DNA of 64,000 nt from Acidobacteriota bacterium (GTDB lineage Bacteria > Acidobacteriota > Terriglobia > Terriglobales > Acidobacteriaceae). The notes beneath the pieces were generated by a model. The model ran no database searches, was not told the origin of the DNA, and saw nothing but the letters and a program-made list of their open reading frames with translations. Each line of letters begins with the position of its first letter. Positions within the stretch are counted from its first letter, which is position 1. Positions 26,067-34,036 of this stretch are shown one piece after another. Location of the stretch: assembly GCA_013289685.1 (NCBI GenBank), contig JABCZL010000001.1, positions 685,838 to 749,837 on the forward strand, read 5' to 3'. The position numbers and the translations under genes were made by a program.

Positions 26067-27779
26067 ATGCGCCGACTGTACTCCATCTTCGTGACCGGGC
26101 TTGCTCTGGCGTTCTGCGCGGGGCCGGCCGCAGTTCGCGTGCACGCGCAAGCGCGAGCCAACGAGCACAAGGTACTGCTGCGGGCCGATGTGAAGGCGGG
26201 AGAGGTTCTGCGCTACGAACTCGAAGCCGCAGGATCCTTCTTGCCGATCGCAGACGCCAGCGGAGCGATTCTGAGCCCACCCCGCGGACCGTGTGATTAC
26301 GCGCTGGCCTCTATTGTGACGTTGCGGCCGCAGGCACCGGATAAAGACGGCAACACTCCGGTCGAAGCCCGGTACAGCGAGACCCGCGTCACCAGCGTGC
26401 GCTGCGCGTTGTTCTCGGCGGCAGACTTCCAGAAGCGGCTGGCGGCGCTGCAGTCCTCGGAGATCATGTTCCGTGTGGGGCCGCACGGCGAGACCGACTT
26501 GAGCCACGCCCGTGACGGCTATTTCAAATATTGGGACGGTGGCGATCTTCTGCGCAAAGTCACGCAGGATCTGCTGCAGACAGAGTTCTCGCCGCAGCCG
26601 GTGGCCGCGGGCGCTGCCTGGAAGCCGCGCGGACAGTTCGCCTATTCCCGCGACCACGCCCTGAAGGATCTCGAACTGAGCGGAGCGGACTTACGCTTCA
26701 GAAATCTGGTCCACGTCGATGGCAAGTCTTGCGCCTGGGTAACCTCGCAATACATCTTCTCGCCCGTCGACCTTCCGGCCGTGGGCACCGCGAGCGTCGG
26801 GCGCACGGTGCCGGCCGCCGGCAACAATGCTGTGGCCGCCGTTCTGCGCATCTCTCTGCTGCTCGATCCGGCGACGCATCATGTGGCGTGGTTGCACCGT
26901 TCGCAGACCATCGACAACAAGCTGACACTGGCGTCGCCTTACGACGACAGCGACCCGGTTGATCCTCCTGAACCCGACTCACAGGACTCGGAGAATCCCA
27001 TGCCCGATTTGTCGAGCATGCGGTCCGACAATCCGGGGCGCTATCCGTTCATGACGTTTCATTTTCAGGAAGAGGCGCGGGCTCGCCTGCTGCCCGATCA
27101 GCGCTCCGTCGAATGGCTGGCGGCACTGAAACGCTTTGAGGCAACGCCCGAGCCCGAGTCTGGAACCACTCCCATTGCGGTGACGAAAACGCTACTGCCG
27201 AATCCGATGATTCTGGCGGCGAAACCCGCGGTGGTGAAGAGAGCCACGCGGCTGGTCGTGGATTCCGACAGCCTGGTTGCGACTCCGGCCGGATTCACCC
27301 GTTACGAGAAGGGCCTGTGCCGGGACGCGTGGTTTTGCGCGACCGTATCGCTGGCCTTGCCCGGGGACGTGCAGGTTTCTGAGGACACGCCGCTGCGGAC
27401 TGTGTATCTCGCGCAGACGGACGACCTGCTGCTGAGCATAACTGTCGGGCCAGCTCTGGACCGCCGCCCTCGAGGTTTAACCGAGGACGAAGAGTTAAAG
27501 AAGCAGGCGAACTATTATCTGGAAAACTATGTCTGGATGGCGGCGAAACCGGGAATCGGAACCAATTTTTCCAGCGCAACGCTCGACGGATATCCCGGCT
27601 TGATCACCGATTTCAGCGCCACCCAGCGTGACCTGGCCGACATCCGCGGCGTGCTTGCGCTCATGCTTACGCCGTGGGGAAAAGTTGTGCCCGTAAGTTG
27701 CAGTTCGGACCACGCTCCGTCGGCGGAGTTGCAATCGCTGTGCGAGAAGGTGATCACTTCGGTGAGTTTGCGGCGGTAG
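26067..27779 (+). CDS. Large exported protein of unknown function, related in its C-terminus to the two upstream proteins
   Basis: The protein is about 570 residues long with a signal peptide (RLYSIFVTGLALAFCAG and on to HAQA). The start could be the ATG at 26067 or the GTG at 26061, which has better spacing from AAGGA. Residues 20-350 form a beta-rich domain (VLRYELEAAGSF, FRVGPHGETDL, FHFQEEARARLLPD). The last 170 residues contain TPAGFTRYEKGLCRD...VSLALPG, comparable to VAPAGYQSF...ASVVIPE in the 492-residue protein, and a closing LCEKVITSVSLRR. It is the last gene of the four-gene run and is followed by a terminator. Confidence 0.65.
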   Translation: MRRLYSIFVTGLALAFCAGPAAVRVHAQARANEHKVLLRADVKAGEVLRYELEAAGSFLPIADASGAILSPPRGPCDYALASIVTLRPQAPDKDGNTPVEARYSETRVTSVRCALFSAADFQKRLAALQSSEIMFRVGPHGETDLSHARDGYFKYWDGGDLLRKVTQDLLQTEFSPQPVAAGAAWKPRGQFAYSRDHALKDLELSGADLRFRNLVHVDGKSCAWVTSQYIFSPVDLPAVGTASVGRTVPAAGNNAVAAVLRISLLLDPATHHVAWLHRSQTIDNKLTLASPYDDSDPVDPPEPDSQDSENPMPDLSSMRSDNPGRYPFMTFHFQEEARARLLPDQRSVEWLAALKRFEATPEPESGTTPIAVTKTLLPNPMILAAKPAVVKRATRLVVDSDSLVATPAGFTRYEKGLCRDAWFCATVSLALPGDVQVSEDTPLRTVYLAQTDDLLLSITVGPALDRRPRGLTEDEELKKQANYYLENYVWMAAKPGIGTNFSSATLDGYPGLITDFSATQRDLADIRGVLALMLTPWGKVVPVSCSSDHAPSAELQSLCEKVITSVSLRR

Positions 27780-27800
27780 TTCAAAGCGTCTGCACATCCA

Positions 27801-27841
27801 AAAAAAATCAGGGCGGCCCGAGAGCCGCCCTGTCTCTTTTG
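27801..27841. terminator. Bidirectional rho-independent terminator
   Basis: The stem AGGGCGGC (27811-27818) / GCCGCCCT (27825-27832) with a 6-base loop is flanked by eight A on the left and GTCTCTTTT on the right, so it works for both the plus-strand exported-protein gene and the minus-strand FecR-domain gene. Confidence 0.85.
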
Positions 27842-27857
27842 TGCTAACTAATCAAGC

Positions 27858-29147
27858 CTAGTGGTGCGAGCCTCCGGGCGCGTGTCCGGCCGGAGCGCTG
27901 CGGCCCATGGAAGGAGACGACATGGAACTCCGTGATTCGCCGGAGCCCGAAACAGGCCTGCCCGAGCTCGCCGAGAACTGCGACGGGGGCCGCACTTCCG
28001 CGAATCCGCTCTTGGCGACCTGGTGATTCAAGTGATTGAGATTGCCCAGCGAACCGCGCGGAATCCCCATGCCCGCCGAGCCGGCATTTATCAGAAAGTG
28101 CGATGGCAAGGCCGAGACCGATCCTCCCCTGCCCACAGCGACCGTCTTGACGGTTCCCGTCGCCGGCGCAACCAGCGGGTGGAAGCCTACCGGCAATGTC
28201 CCGCCGTAACGCGGAATCGGCGTCCAGTTGTTATATCCACCGGGCTGCCACATCCAGCCGTTTCCTGGGATGAACATCCAACTCCCGTAGCGATAAGGCA
28301 TCCATCCCCAGGGATAAGCGGATGCGAACATGTAACCGTAGCCGGGATACCAGGACCAGGCGCCATCCATGAACGGATTCCAGCCGATCCCGGTAAAGTA
28401 GGGCTGCCACATCATCCCGTAGCCAGGGACGTTGGAATAGGCGCCGTAGTAATTCAGGTCGCTCATCCCGTAGCCGTACGGCGAGGTGTTGTTCTTCGCG
28501 TACTGCTCGTGGTAGGCGCTAGCCTCTTTGTCCCAGGCATCGAGCGGGGCTTCTGCAACATTGTTGGCAAGAGTGTACTTGTCGTTGTCCGCCAGGTCGA
28601 AGGTCGCAGTTTTCTTCTTCTCGACCGCGAACTTACCGGCGTCACCCTCTACCTCGACGTCGCCCTTGAAGACAGCCAGACTGGCGACTTGCGCGGATGT
28701 ATCGACGCGGAAGTGCGCGGCGCGGTCGAGCGAGATTTTCTCGTGGGAGAAATTCAGGTTGAAATCGTCTTTTCCCAGCCAGTTGACGTAGGCCATGCCC
28801 TCGACGAGATTGACCACCGAGATGCGTTTCCCGGAGTCGCTCAGGCCGAGCGTGCTGAATTCTACTATGGTGTTTGGAGTCAGGCGCAGCGTGCTGCCGT
28901 CTTCAAACTCGATTTCGGCGCGACCGCGGTCATGCGTCCTCACCTGCGCGCCCTGCGTGATAGGCAGGTTGAGGAACGCGTTCTCGAATCCCATACCCGT
29001 GTTCTTGTTGATTTGAACCGAACCCTGCACGTCGCTCAGGCGAACGATGCGTGCCTGCGAATCAGCCAGAGCGGGCAGCGCCAAAAGCGCGCAGGCAGCG
29101 GCCGTCAGAAGAACCATCTCAAATCCGCGGAGAGATCGCATGGACAT
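27858..29147 (-). CDS. Exported FecR-domain protein with W/Y/P-rich repeats
   Basis: The 429-residue protein has a signal peptide (cleavage near ALADS) and then a FecR-like domain (about 30-190): VQGSVQINKNTGMGFENAF, GAQVRTHDRGRAEIEFEDGS, LRLTPNTIVEF and HFRVDTSAQVASLAVFKGDVEVE. After it, residues 240-340 are rich in Trp, Tyr, Pro and Gly (WNPFMDGAWSWYPGYGYMF, WGWMPYRYGSWMF). The C-terminus is Ser/Gly/Pro-rich and ends in HAPGGSHH. The start 29147 has GGGGG upstream; a second ATG is at 29141. No sigma factor or TonB receptor gene is near, so it is not a classical FecR anti-sigma factor. An extracytoplasmic surface or sensing role is inferred. Confidence 0.8.
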   Translation of the reverse strand: MSMRSLRGFEMVLLTAAACALLALPALADSQARIVRLSDVQGSVQINKNTGMGFENAFLNLPITQGAQVRTHDRGRAEIEFEDGSTLRLTPNTIVEFSTLGLSDSGKRISVVNLVEGMAYVNWLGKDDFNLNFSHEKISLDRAAHFRVDTSAQVASLAVFKGDVEVEGDAGKFAVEKKKTATFDLADNDKYTLANNVAEAPLDAWDKEASAYHEQYAKNNTSPYGYGMSDLNYYGAYSNVPGYGMMWQPYFTGIGWNPFMDGAWSWYPGYGYMFASAYPWGWMPYRYGSWMFIPGNGWMWQPGGYNNWTPIPRYGGTLPVGFHPLVAPATGTVKTVAVGRGGSVSALPSHFLINAGSAGMGIPRGSLGNLNHLNHQVAKSGFAEVRPPSQFSASSGRPVSGSGESRSSMSSPSMGRSAPAGHAPGGSHH

Positions 29148-29264
29148 AGCAGCCCCCAAAGGTCTTCCTCGCCTATTAGAGCACGGTTTCACAAAAGGTG
29201 TTGTAAAAACTTGGCCGTGGAATACACGGGCCGACAGGCCGTTGGCCGGACGGGTCACCCTCGG

Positions 29265-29280
29265 GTAACGGAGGTAATCG
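29265..29280. promoter_or_regulatory. GTAACG-type motif upstream of the FecR-domain gene
   Basis: GTAACGGAGGTAATCG lies about 120 bases upstream of the FecR-domain start. It matches GTAACGAAGGTAATAG at 59289-59304 in the c-di-GMP divergent region (14 of 16 identical). It could be a binding site of a shared regulator; this is inference. Confidence 0.3.
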
Positions 29281-29314
29281 TGACTCCCAGGAGAGATCAA
29301 AACTTCGGAACGGG

Positions 29315-30028
29315 TCAGTGTCGCGCAGCTGTGCTATTTCCCATTTCCATGATTCGCTGCGCCCGGGCCCGCACCATGTTGATGACCGAGCTGTCGTCGT
29401 AAATCTCCTGTAGAACTGGCCTGACGGCTTGTAGTTCGATGATAGCCCCGCGGTGGAGTTGATCCTCCATCTGCTTCAATTCGTCGTCGAGGGCGAGCTT
29501 CTGGTAGCGGTGATAGTGGGCCAGACGCCGGCCGAACTCCAGCGTCGATGCGACGCTTTGAAATAACTCCGTCAACTGCTGGACCGGAGCGAGAGGGGAA
29601 TAATTGTAAGCCGCGGCGGACTCCCGCTGCCCGTCTTTATAAGTCAGTTTCTTGGAGCCCGTGAATGCCAGCTTGCGATGACCCGAGTCGATCTTGCCGG
29701 AAAAATAATGGGCTTGTGCGGTCAGATCGAAAATCCGGGCGCGGGTCGCGTCCGACAAAGTGAATTCCGTCTGGTAGTTCTCGCGGTCGTCGGAATCCGA
29801 CGAGATCTTCCCCGAACATTGGTAACGGGCGTGCCCATCGGAGGCCGCCACGATGGAATAGTGCTCGGGATCGGAGTTGGGAAAATCCAGCGAGAAGGTG
29901 ACCGTGGCGGGCTCGGCGCCGCGAGCCGGGGAACTCCACATGAGCATGAGGGCGAGGCCAGCGGCGAGAAATATCAGCAGCTTCCCCCGTACCGCGCGAT
30001 GCGTTCTTGCTTCCCTCGTGCCGATCAT
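29315..30028 (-). CDS. Exported protein of unknown function
   Basis: The 237-residue protein has a signal peptide (KLLIFLAAGLALMLMWSSPARGAE). The beta-rich middle (TVTFSLDFPNSDPEHYSIV, HARYQCSGKIS) is followed by an alpha-helical C-terminal half (LTELFQSVASTLEFGRRLAHYH...DELKQMEDQLHRGAIIELQ). The family is not recognised. The gene lies upstream of the FecR-domain gene on the same strand, separated by a gap that holds the GTAACG motif. Confidence 0.65.
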   Translation of the reverse strand: MIGTREARTHRAVRGKLLIFLAAGLALMLMWSSPARGAEPATVTFSLDFPNSDPEHYSIVAASDGHARYQCSGKISSDSDDRENYQTEFTLSDATRARIFDLTAQAHYFSGKIDSGHRKLAFTGSKKLTYKDGQRESAAAYNYSPLAPVQQLTELFQSVASTLEFGRRLAHYHRYQKLALDDELKQMEDQLHRGAIIELQAVRPVLQEIYDDSSVINMVRARAQRIMEMGNSTAARH

Positions 30029-30133
30029 CAGCCTCAGATTCGTTCGCGTCGTGAACTCACGCCGACGTCAACGCTAAATTCTGCCAAAACATGATTATGC
30101 CAAAAATGGTCGCTGATAACGGATTGCCAAACC

Positions 30134-30637
30134 CTATCGTGCCACCGCGCGCTGCCGCATGAGGGTCCCGGCCGTGTGCAGATGGCAGATGGCTATGGCC
30201 AGCGCATCGGAAGCATCCATGGGCTCCGGCGGCTCGGAAAGCTCAAGCAGGCGCGTCACCATGTGCTGCACCTGCTGCTTCTCGGCGCGCCCGTAGCCGA
30301 CCACCGAAGACTTGATGGTCAGCGGCGAATATTCGGCCACTTCGAGCCCTGCGGCAGCGGCCGCCAGCATCGCGACTCCCCGGACTTGCCCCAGCTTCAA
30401 CGCCGACTTCACATTGAGAGCGTAGAAAACATCTTCAATCGCAACCTCCTCGGGCTGATGCTGGACAATGATTTCGCCGAGTTGGGTGAAGATGCGCGAC
30501 AGGCGCCGCGGCAGCGCCTCCCGCGGAGAAAGCTTGATGGCGCCGCAAGTCAGGCAGCACAGCTTGCCGCTCTCATGCATCTCGACCACACCGTAGCCGG
30601 TATACTCTCCTCCGCAATCAATCCCAAGGACGCGCAT
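30134..30637 (-). CDS. ruvC: Holliday junction endodeoxyribonuclease RuvC
   Basis: The 167-residue protein resolves Holliday junctions with RuvAB during recombination. All four catalytic acids are visible: Asp7 (VLGIDCGG), Glu68 (VAIEDVF), Asp141 and Asp144 (MDASDALAIAICH). Length fits the family (about 170). The frame extends 26 residues upstream of 30637, but conservation begins at MRVLGID, so this start was chosen. ruvA and ruvB are not in the window. Confidence 0.95.
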   Translation of the reverse strand: MRVLGIDCGGEYTGYGVVEMHESGKLCCLTCGAIKLSPREALPRRLSRIFTQLGEIIVQHQPEEVAIEDVFYALNVKSALKLGQVRGVAMLAAAAAGLEVAEYSPLTIKSSVVGYGRAEKQQVQHMVTRLLELSEPPEPMDASDALAIAICHLHTAGTLMRQRAVAR

Positions 30638-30783
30638 GTCAAGAGCAGTGTAGCGCGGAAAGGTAAGGAAGTCCCAGAGTGGGTATAGGTGGCCCAACGT
30701 CGGCATAGCGCCCACTCGCCTTAAACCGGGGTTTTGAGCGCTATGGTCTGGTTACGACATTTACTAAACCGCGCCACCAATTT

Positions 30784-31818
30784 TCATTGCAAGATGGGGT
30801 TATCTTCGACGGATTGCAGCGTGAACTGTGCCTCAAAAGAACCCATTTGGCCGAACCCTAGCATGATCCTCCTTTCCAAGGGCTGCTTTTGGTAATGATC
30901 GTGGACTTCGTTGGACACTGCATCAATTCTGCCGACGAAGGTAGCGGTCACACGCTTGTCGGTCGATGGACCAGATCGGCCAGTGTTCATTCGCACAAGC
31001 GTATTGAACCGCTCGAATTTCGAGTCACGGACCAAAACCACGGGCACGGGTAAAATTCGCTTTCCTTCAGAGTCTTCTGAGCCAAGCACGTTCGTCGGCT
31101 GGACAGACGCAGCTAATGGGGACCCGCCGTAACGCAGCCAGAGTGCTCCGTGACATGCGGGGTCGTTTAGTTCGGAATATTCAAAATTCCCCACAAAAGA
31201 CCCGCGAATCCGCACCATCTTGTTGTTGAATGCAGGAGGGTTTGCAAGGATGGCGCAGATGGTTGTATCGACTGGTTTCTGGTTAGCAGCTATGTCGGAC
31301 TGCTCCTGATTTATAGGAGCGACGCATCCCAATTGCCCACGTTGTGACGTGCTTAGGCTGATGGGCTTGATGCACTCGGTAACGCGGTTATGAGTATCGT
31401 CCATGAGTTGCGTGTGCCGATCGAGGGGAACGGTGGGGAATCCACGGTCACGGTAGTTCACCGCGAATACATTGCCACTAGCGTCGCCTGCCAAACCGTA
31501 TCCCGACTGAACTGGTTCATCCCAGACACGATATTCGTAGCCCAACAGGAAGGGCCGATGCTGATCAAACGCACTCTTACCACACTCTGTAACGGAGTTG
31601 TCGGTGTGATTCATGCCAGTAAATCCGCAATCGACCACCTGACCGCCGCCTCTTGCAGATATCTCTTGTAATCGATTCACGAAAAGGCTGTCCTGCTTGT
31701 CCGCAATCTGCTTATTGGGTTCTGATGATTGCGCGAAGACCGCAAATGCTGTGCAGAACAGCAGAGTCAAGGCTCGGCCTAAACGACCCAGTAAACGCAT
31801 GAGTAACATTTGCCTCAT
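30784..31818 (-). CDS. Exported protein of unknown function
   Basis: The protein is up to 344 residues long with a signal peptide (LGRLGRALTLLFCTAFAVFAQ); in-frame ATGs at 31818, 31806 and 31797 are possible starts and none has a clear ribosome-binding site. Several Cys (VVDCGF, TECGK, TECIKP, LGCVAP, TICAIL, PACHGAL) may form disulfides. The segment NKMVRIRGSFVGNFEYS and the later KRVTATFVGRIDA resemble OB-fold-like modules found in small exported proteins. It is the only gene between ggt and ruvC on this strand. Unknown function. Confidence 0.55.
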   Translation of the reverse strand: MRQMLLMRLLGRLGRALTLLFCTAFAVFAQSSEPNKQIADKQDSLFVNRLQEISARGGGQVVDCGFTGMNHTDNSVTECGKSAFDQHRPFLLGYEYRVWDEPVQSGYGLAGDASGNVFAVNYRDRGFPTVPLDRHTQLMDDTHNRVTECIKPISLSTSQRGQLGCVAPINQEQSDIAANQKPVDTTICAILANPPAFNNKMVRIRGSFVGNFEYSELNDPACHGALWLRYGGSPLAASVQPTNVLGSEDSEGKRILPVPVVLVRDSKFERFNTLVRMNTGRSGPSTDKRVTATFVGRIDAVSNEVHDHYQKQPLERRIMLGFGQMGSFEAQFTLQSVEDNPILQ

Positions 31819-31848
31819 AGCGAGTATAGATGCAACGCTTATCGTTGG

Positions 31849-31910
31849 CGAAAAATCCCCATTACACTCACCGGCCCACCTCGCCTGGTGCTCGTTTCCT
31901 CACCAGGCCC
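31849..31910. repeat. CGAAAAATCCCCAT element with hairpin after ggt
   Basis: CGAAAAATCCCCATTACACTCA is followed by GCCTGGTG ... CACCAGGC (31883-31908). The same layout, with a different stem sequence, is at 17034-17090. On the minus strand the hairpin overlaps the ggt stop codon and is followed by ATTTTT, so it may end ggt transcription. Confidence 0.55.
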
Positions 31911-33714
31911 AGGCATATGCATCCACGCGAGGATCCGCTCCGGCGCTGAGGACTCCCGAATTCATATCAACAACGATACCCGCGTTCGAGCCCAGCGACC
32001 ACGGGGGTGCGACGCGCAGCTTGTGGCCTCGGGAAATCAGCGCCTGCCGCGTCGTCTCTGGGATACGCGATTCCACCGACAAATCGCCAGGGTGCATGGT
32101 GTGCGGGAACGGCGAGGCCGGGAAGGCGCGCGAGGACCAGCGCGGGGCCTCGATGGCCTGCTGAATGTTCATGCCGAAATCGATCATGTTGATCAGCGTC
32201 TGCATGGTCCGCATCACCTGATCGTCGCCACCCGGACTGCCTAGGATCGCGAAGGGCTGCCCACCCTTCATGATAAGAGTGCTCTGCAGCGTGCTGCGCG
32301 GCCGCTTGCCGGGCTCGAGGGCATTGGCTTCGCCGCGAACCAGCGAGTAATAATCGCCGCGGCAGTTGAAGATGAATCCGGTGTCGCCCATGACGACGCC
32401 GGTGCCGAACTCGCTGTGCAGGCTGGGCTCGAAGCTGACCATGTTGTGGTCTTTGTCGACGACGGCGATGTAGCTGGTGTCGCCGTCGTGGCGGGCGTCG
32501 CCGTCGAGAACTTCGTGAACTGGGCGGTCTAACGGGGATGCGTCCGCCACGAACTTCTCCGGCGAACCGGGGCGCAGTTCGAGCGAAGCCTTCGCGGGAT
32601 CAATAAGCTTCCTGCGTTCGCGGGCGTAGTCTTTCGAGAGCAGGCCATCGTAAGGGATCTTGATGAAGTCCATGTCGCCAAGATATTTTTCGCGGTCGGC
32701 CATGGCGAGTTTTACCGCCTCCACGCTGGTGTGGAGAAAATCCGGGCTGTTGTGGCCCAAGGCTTTCAGGTCGTAGCCTTCGAGGAGATTGAGCGCAATC
32801 AGTTCGGTCGGTCCCTGGCTCGCCGACGGATTCTTGTAAATCTGGTAGCCGCGGTAGTTGATGGAAACCGGCGTCTCGACTTCGGCGGTGTATTCCGCGA
32901 AATCTTCGTAACGGAACAGACCGCCGTTGGCCTCGGAGAACGCCGCCAACTCTTTGGCGATGTCGCCTTTGTAGAAGCGGTCCCGCGCGGCTTTCAGGGC
33001 TTCGTGCCGGCCTTTGGACTGATTCGCCTTCTCGGCTTCGACCAACTTCTTGAGCGTGCGGGCCAGGTCCGGGTTCTTGAGAATTTCTCCTGCCTTGGGC
33101 GCACGACCGTTCGGCAGATAGATTTTGACAGTGGTGGGATACTTGAGAATTTTCTTCGAACCGGCAATGTAGGACGCGCCATATTCGCTGAGCGGGAAGC
33201 CATTCTCGGCGAGGTCGATGGCCGGCTGCAGCACCTGCTCAAAACTCATCGTGCCCCAGCGGTCGAGCAGCGTGTACCAGGCGTCCACAGCGCCGGGTAT
33301 GCCGCCGGAGAGCAGGCCGTCACTCTCGGGAATTTTGCCGCCGTTGTTTTTCTCGTACCACTCAATGGTGGCGAGCTTCGGGGCGCGGGGCTCCGCGTTG
33401 ATCGAGTAGACCTTCTTGTCGTGAACGTTGTAGACAAGAATGACGGCATCACTGCCGACACCGTTGAGCGAGAAGTCGGTGACGCCCAGCGCCGCCTGAC
33501 CGCCGACGGCGGCGTCGAAGGCGTTGCCCCCCATCGTGAGAATCTGGCGCGCCGCTTCGGTGGCCTCGGCTTTCATGGAAGCGACGGCTGCGTGGCGTCC
33601 GCGAATGACGGGGCGCATGGTTTGGCCGGAGTCGCCGCTCTGCGCGAGAGCGAGAGCACACATGAGTAGAAACGCCATCAGTGTCTTAACCGCTAACGAC
33701 GATCGGAATGACAT
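31900..33714 (-). CDS. ggt: Gamma-glutamyltransferase, periplasmic
   Basis: The 604-residue exported protein (signal peptide up to ALAQS) has the N-terminal-nucleophile fold of gamma-glutamyltranspeptidases. The self-cleavage/catalytic Thr is Thr413 in HDGDTSYIAVVDKDHN; PGSPGGD-type glycine loops (ILGSPGGDDQV) and FNCRGDYYSL also fit the small subunit. The oxyanion and substrate-binding region DFSLNGVGSDAV differs slightly from the SGIGGG type. It cleaves gamma-glutamyl bonds such as in glutathione, or has the cephalosporin-acylase-like activity of relatives. It stands alone on the minus strand. Confidence 0.9.
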   Translation of the reverse strand: MSFRSSLAVKTLMAFLLMCALALAQSGDSGQTMRPVIRGRHAAVASMKAEATEAARQILTMGGNAFDAAVGGQAALGVTDFSLNGVGSDAVILVYNVHDKKVYSINAEPRAPKLATIEWYEKNNGGKIPESDGLLSGGIPGAVDAWYTLLDRWGTMSFEQVLQPAIDLAENGFPLSEYGASYIAGSKKILKYPTTVKIYLPNGRAPKAGEILKNPDLARTLKKLVEAEKANQSKGRHEALKAARDRFYKGDIAKELAAFSEANGGLFRYEDFAEYTAEVETPVSINYRGYQIYKNPSASQGPTELIALNLLEGYDLKALGHNSPDFLHTSVEAVKLAMADREKYLGDMDFIKIPYDGLLSKDYARERRKLIDPAKASLELRPGSPEKFVADASPLDRPVHEVLDGDARHDGDTSYIAVVDKDHNMVSFEPSLHSEFGTGVVMGDTGFIFNCRGDYYSLVRGEANALEPGKRPRSTLQSTLIMKGGQPFAILGSPGGDDQVMRTMQTLINMIDFGMNIQQAIEAPRWSSRAFPASPFPHTMHPGDLSVESRIPETTRQALISRGHKLRVAPPWSLGSNAGIVVDMNSGVLSAGADPRVDAYAWAW

Positions 33715-33746
33715 CGGCTCAGCCCCCTCGAGAAGCGTTTAGTTTT

Positions 33747-33795
33747 GTGGAAATCCCACCTTTCGCAAAAAACGCGAAAGATGGGGCACCCGCAG
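33747..33795. repeat. Palindromic repeat, family R1, variant stem
   Basis: GTGGAAATCCCACC, stem CTTTCGC, loop of A-rich bases, GCGAAAG, then ATGGGGCACCCG. Outer parts match the copies at about 17093-17146 and 52840-52893, but the stem sequence differs on both sides, so pairing is kept. Confidence 0.6.
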
Positions 33796-33827
33796 TTTCT
33801 TCGGGTCTAGACATAAAGTCAAAACCA

Positions 33828-33847
33828 GGCGGACAAGAGTGTCCGCC
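33828..33847. repeat. Short perfect palindrome
   Basis: GGCGGACA (33828-33835), loop AGAG, TGTCCGCC (33840-33847). It lies between the end of the cstA-ybdD operon and ggt and may act as a terminator stem; the T-tract is poor. Confidence 0.5.
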
Positions 33848-33859
33848 CCACATTGGCGA

Positions 33860-34036
33860 TCAGCAGCATTTTGGGCGGCGGGTTTTCGCCTCGTCAAATT
33901 CCCGGCGGAAGGCGGCGTATGCACCCGGCGATGACGCCGTCTGGGTGCGCCGCAGAAAACGCTCGTAGGCCGCCTCATCGAAAATCTCGCGCAGCGTTGC
34001 TAGTACGATCCGGGCTGCGGTTACGAAGCGGCTCAT
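33860..34036 (-). CDS. ybdD: YbdD/YjiX-family small protein
   Basis: This 58-residue protein (starts [17 protein letters not shown]; contains YERFLRR and ends KTRRPKCC) belongs to the short YbdD/YjiX family that is almost always found directly after cstA. Its ATG overlaps the cstA stop codon (ATGA), and GGAGGAGAG lies just upstream, so expression is coupled to cstA. The family is reported to be needed with CstA-type transporters for pyruvate uptake. Confidence 0.85.
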   Translation of the reverse strand: MSRFVTAARIVLATLREIFDEAAYERFLRRTQTASSPGAYAAFRREFDEAKTRRPKCC

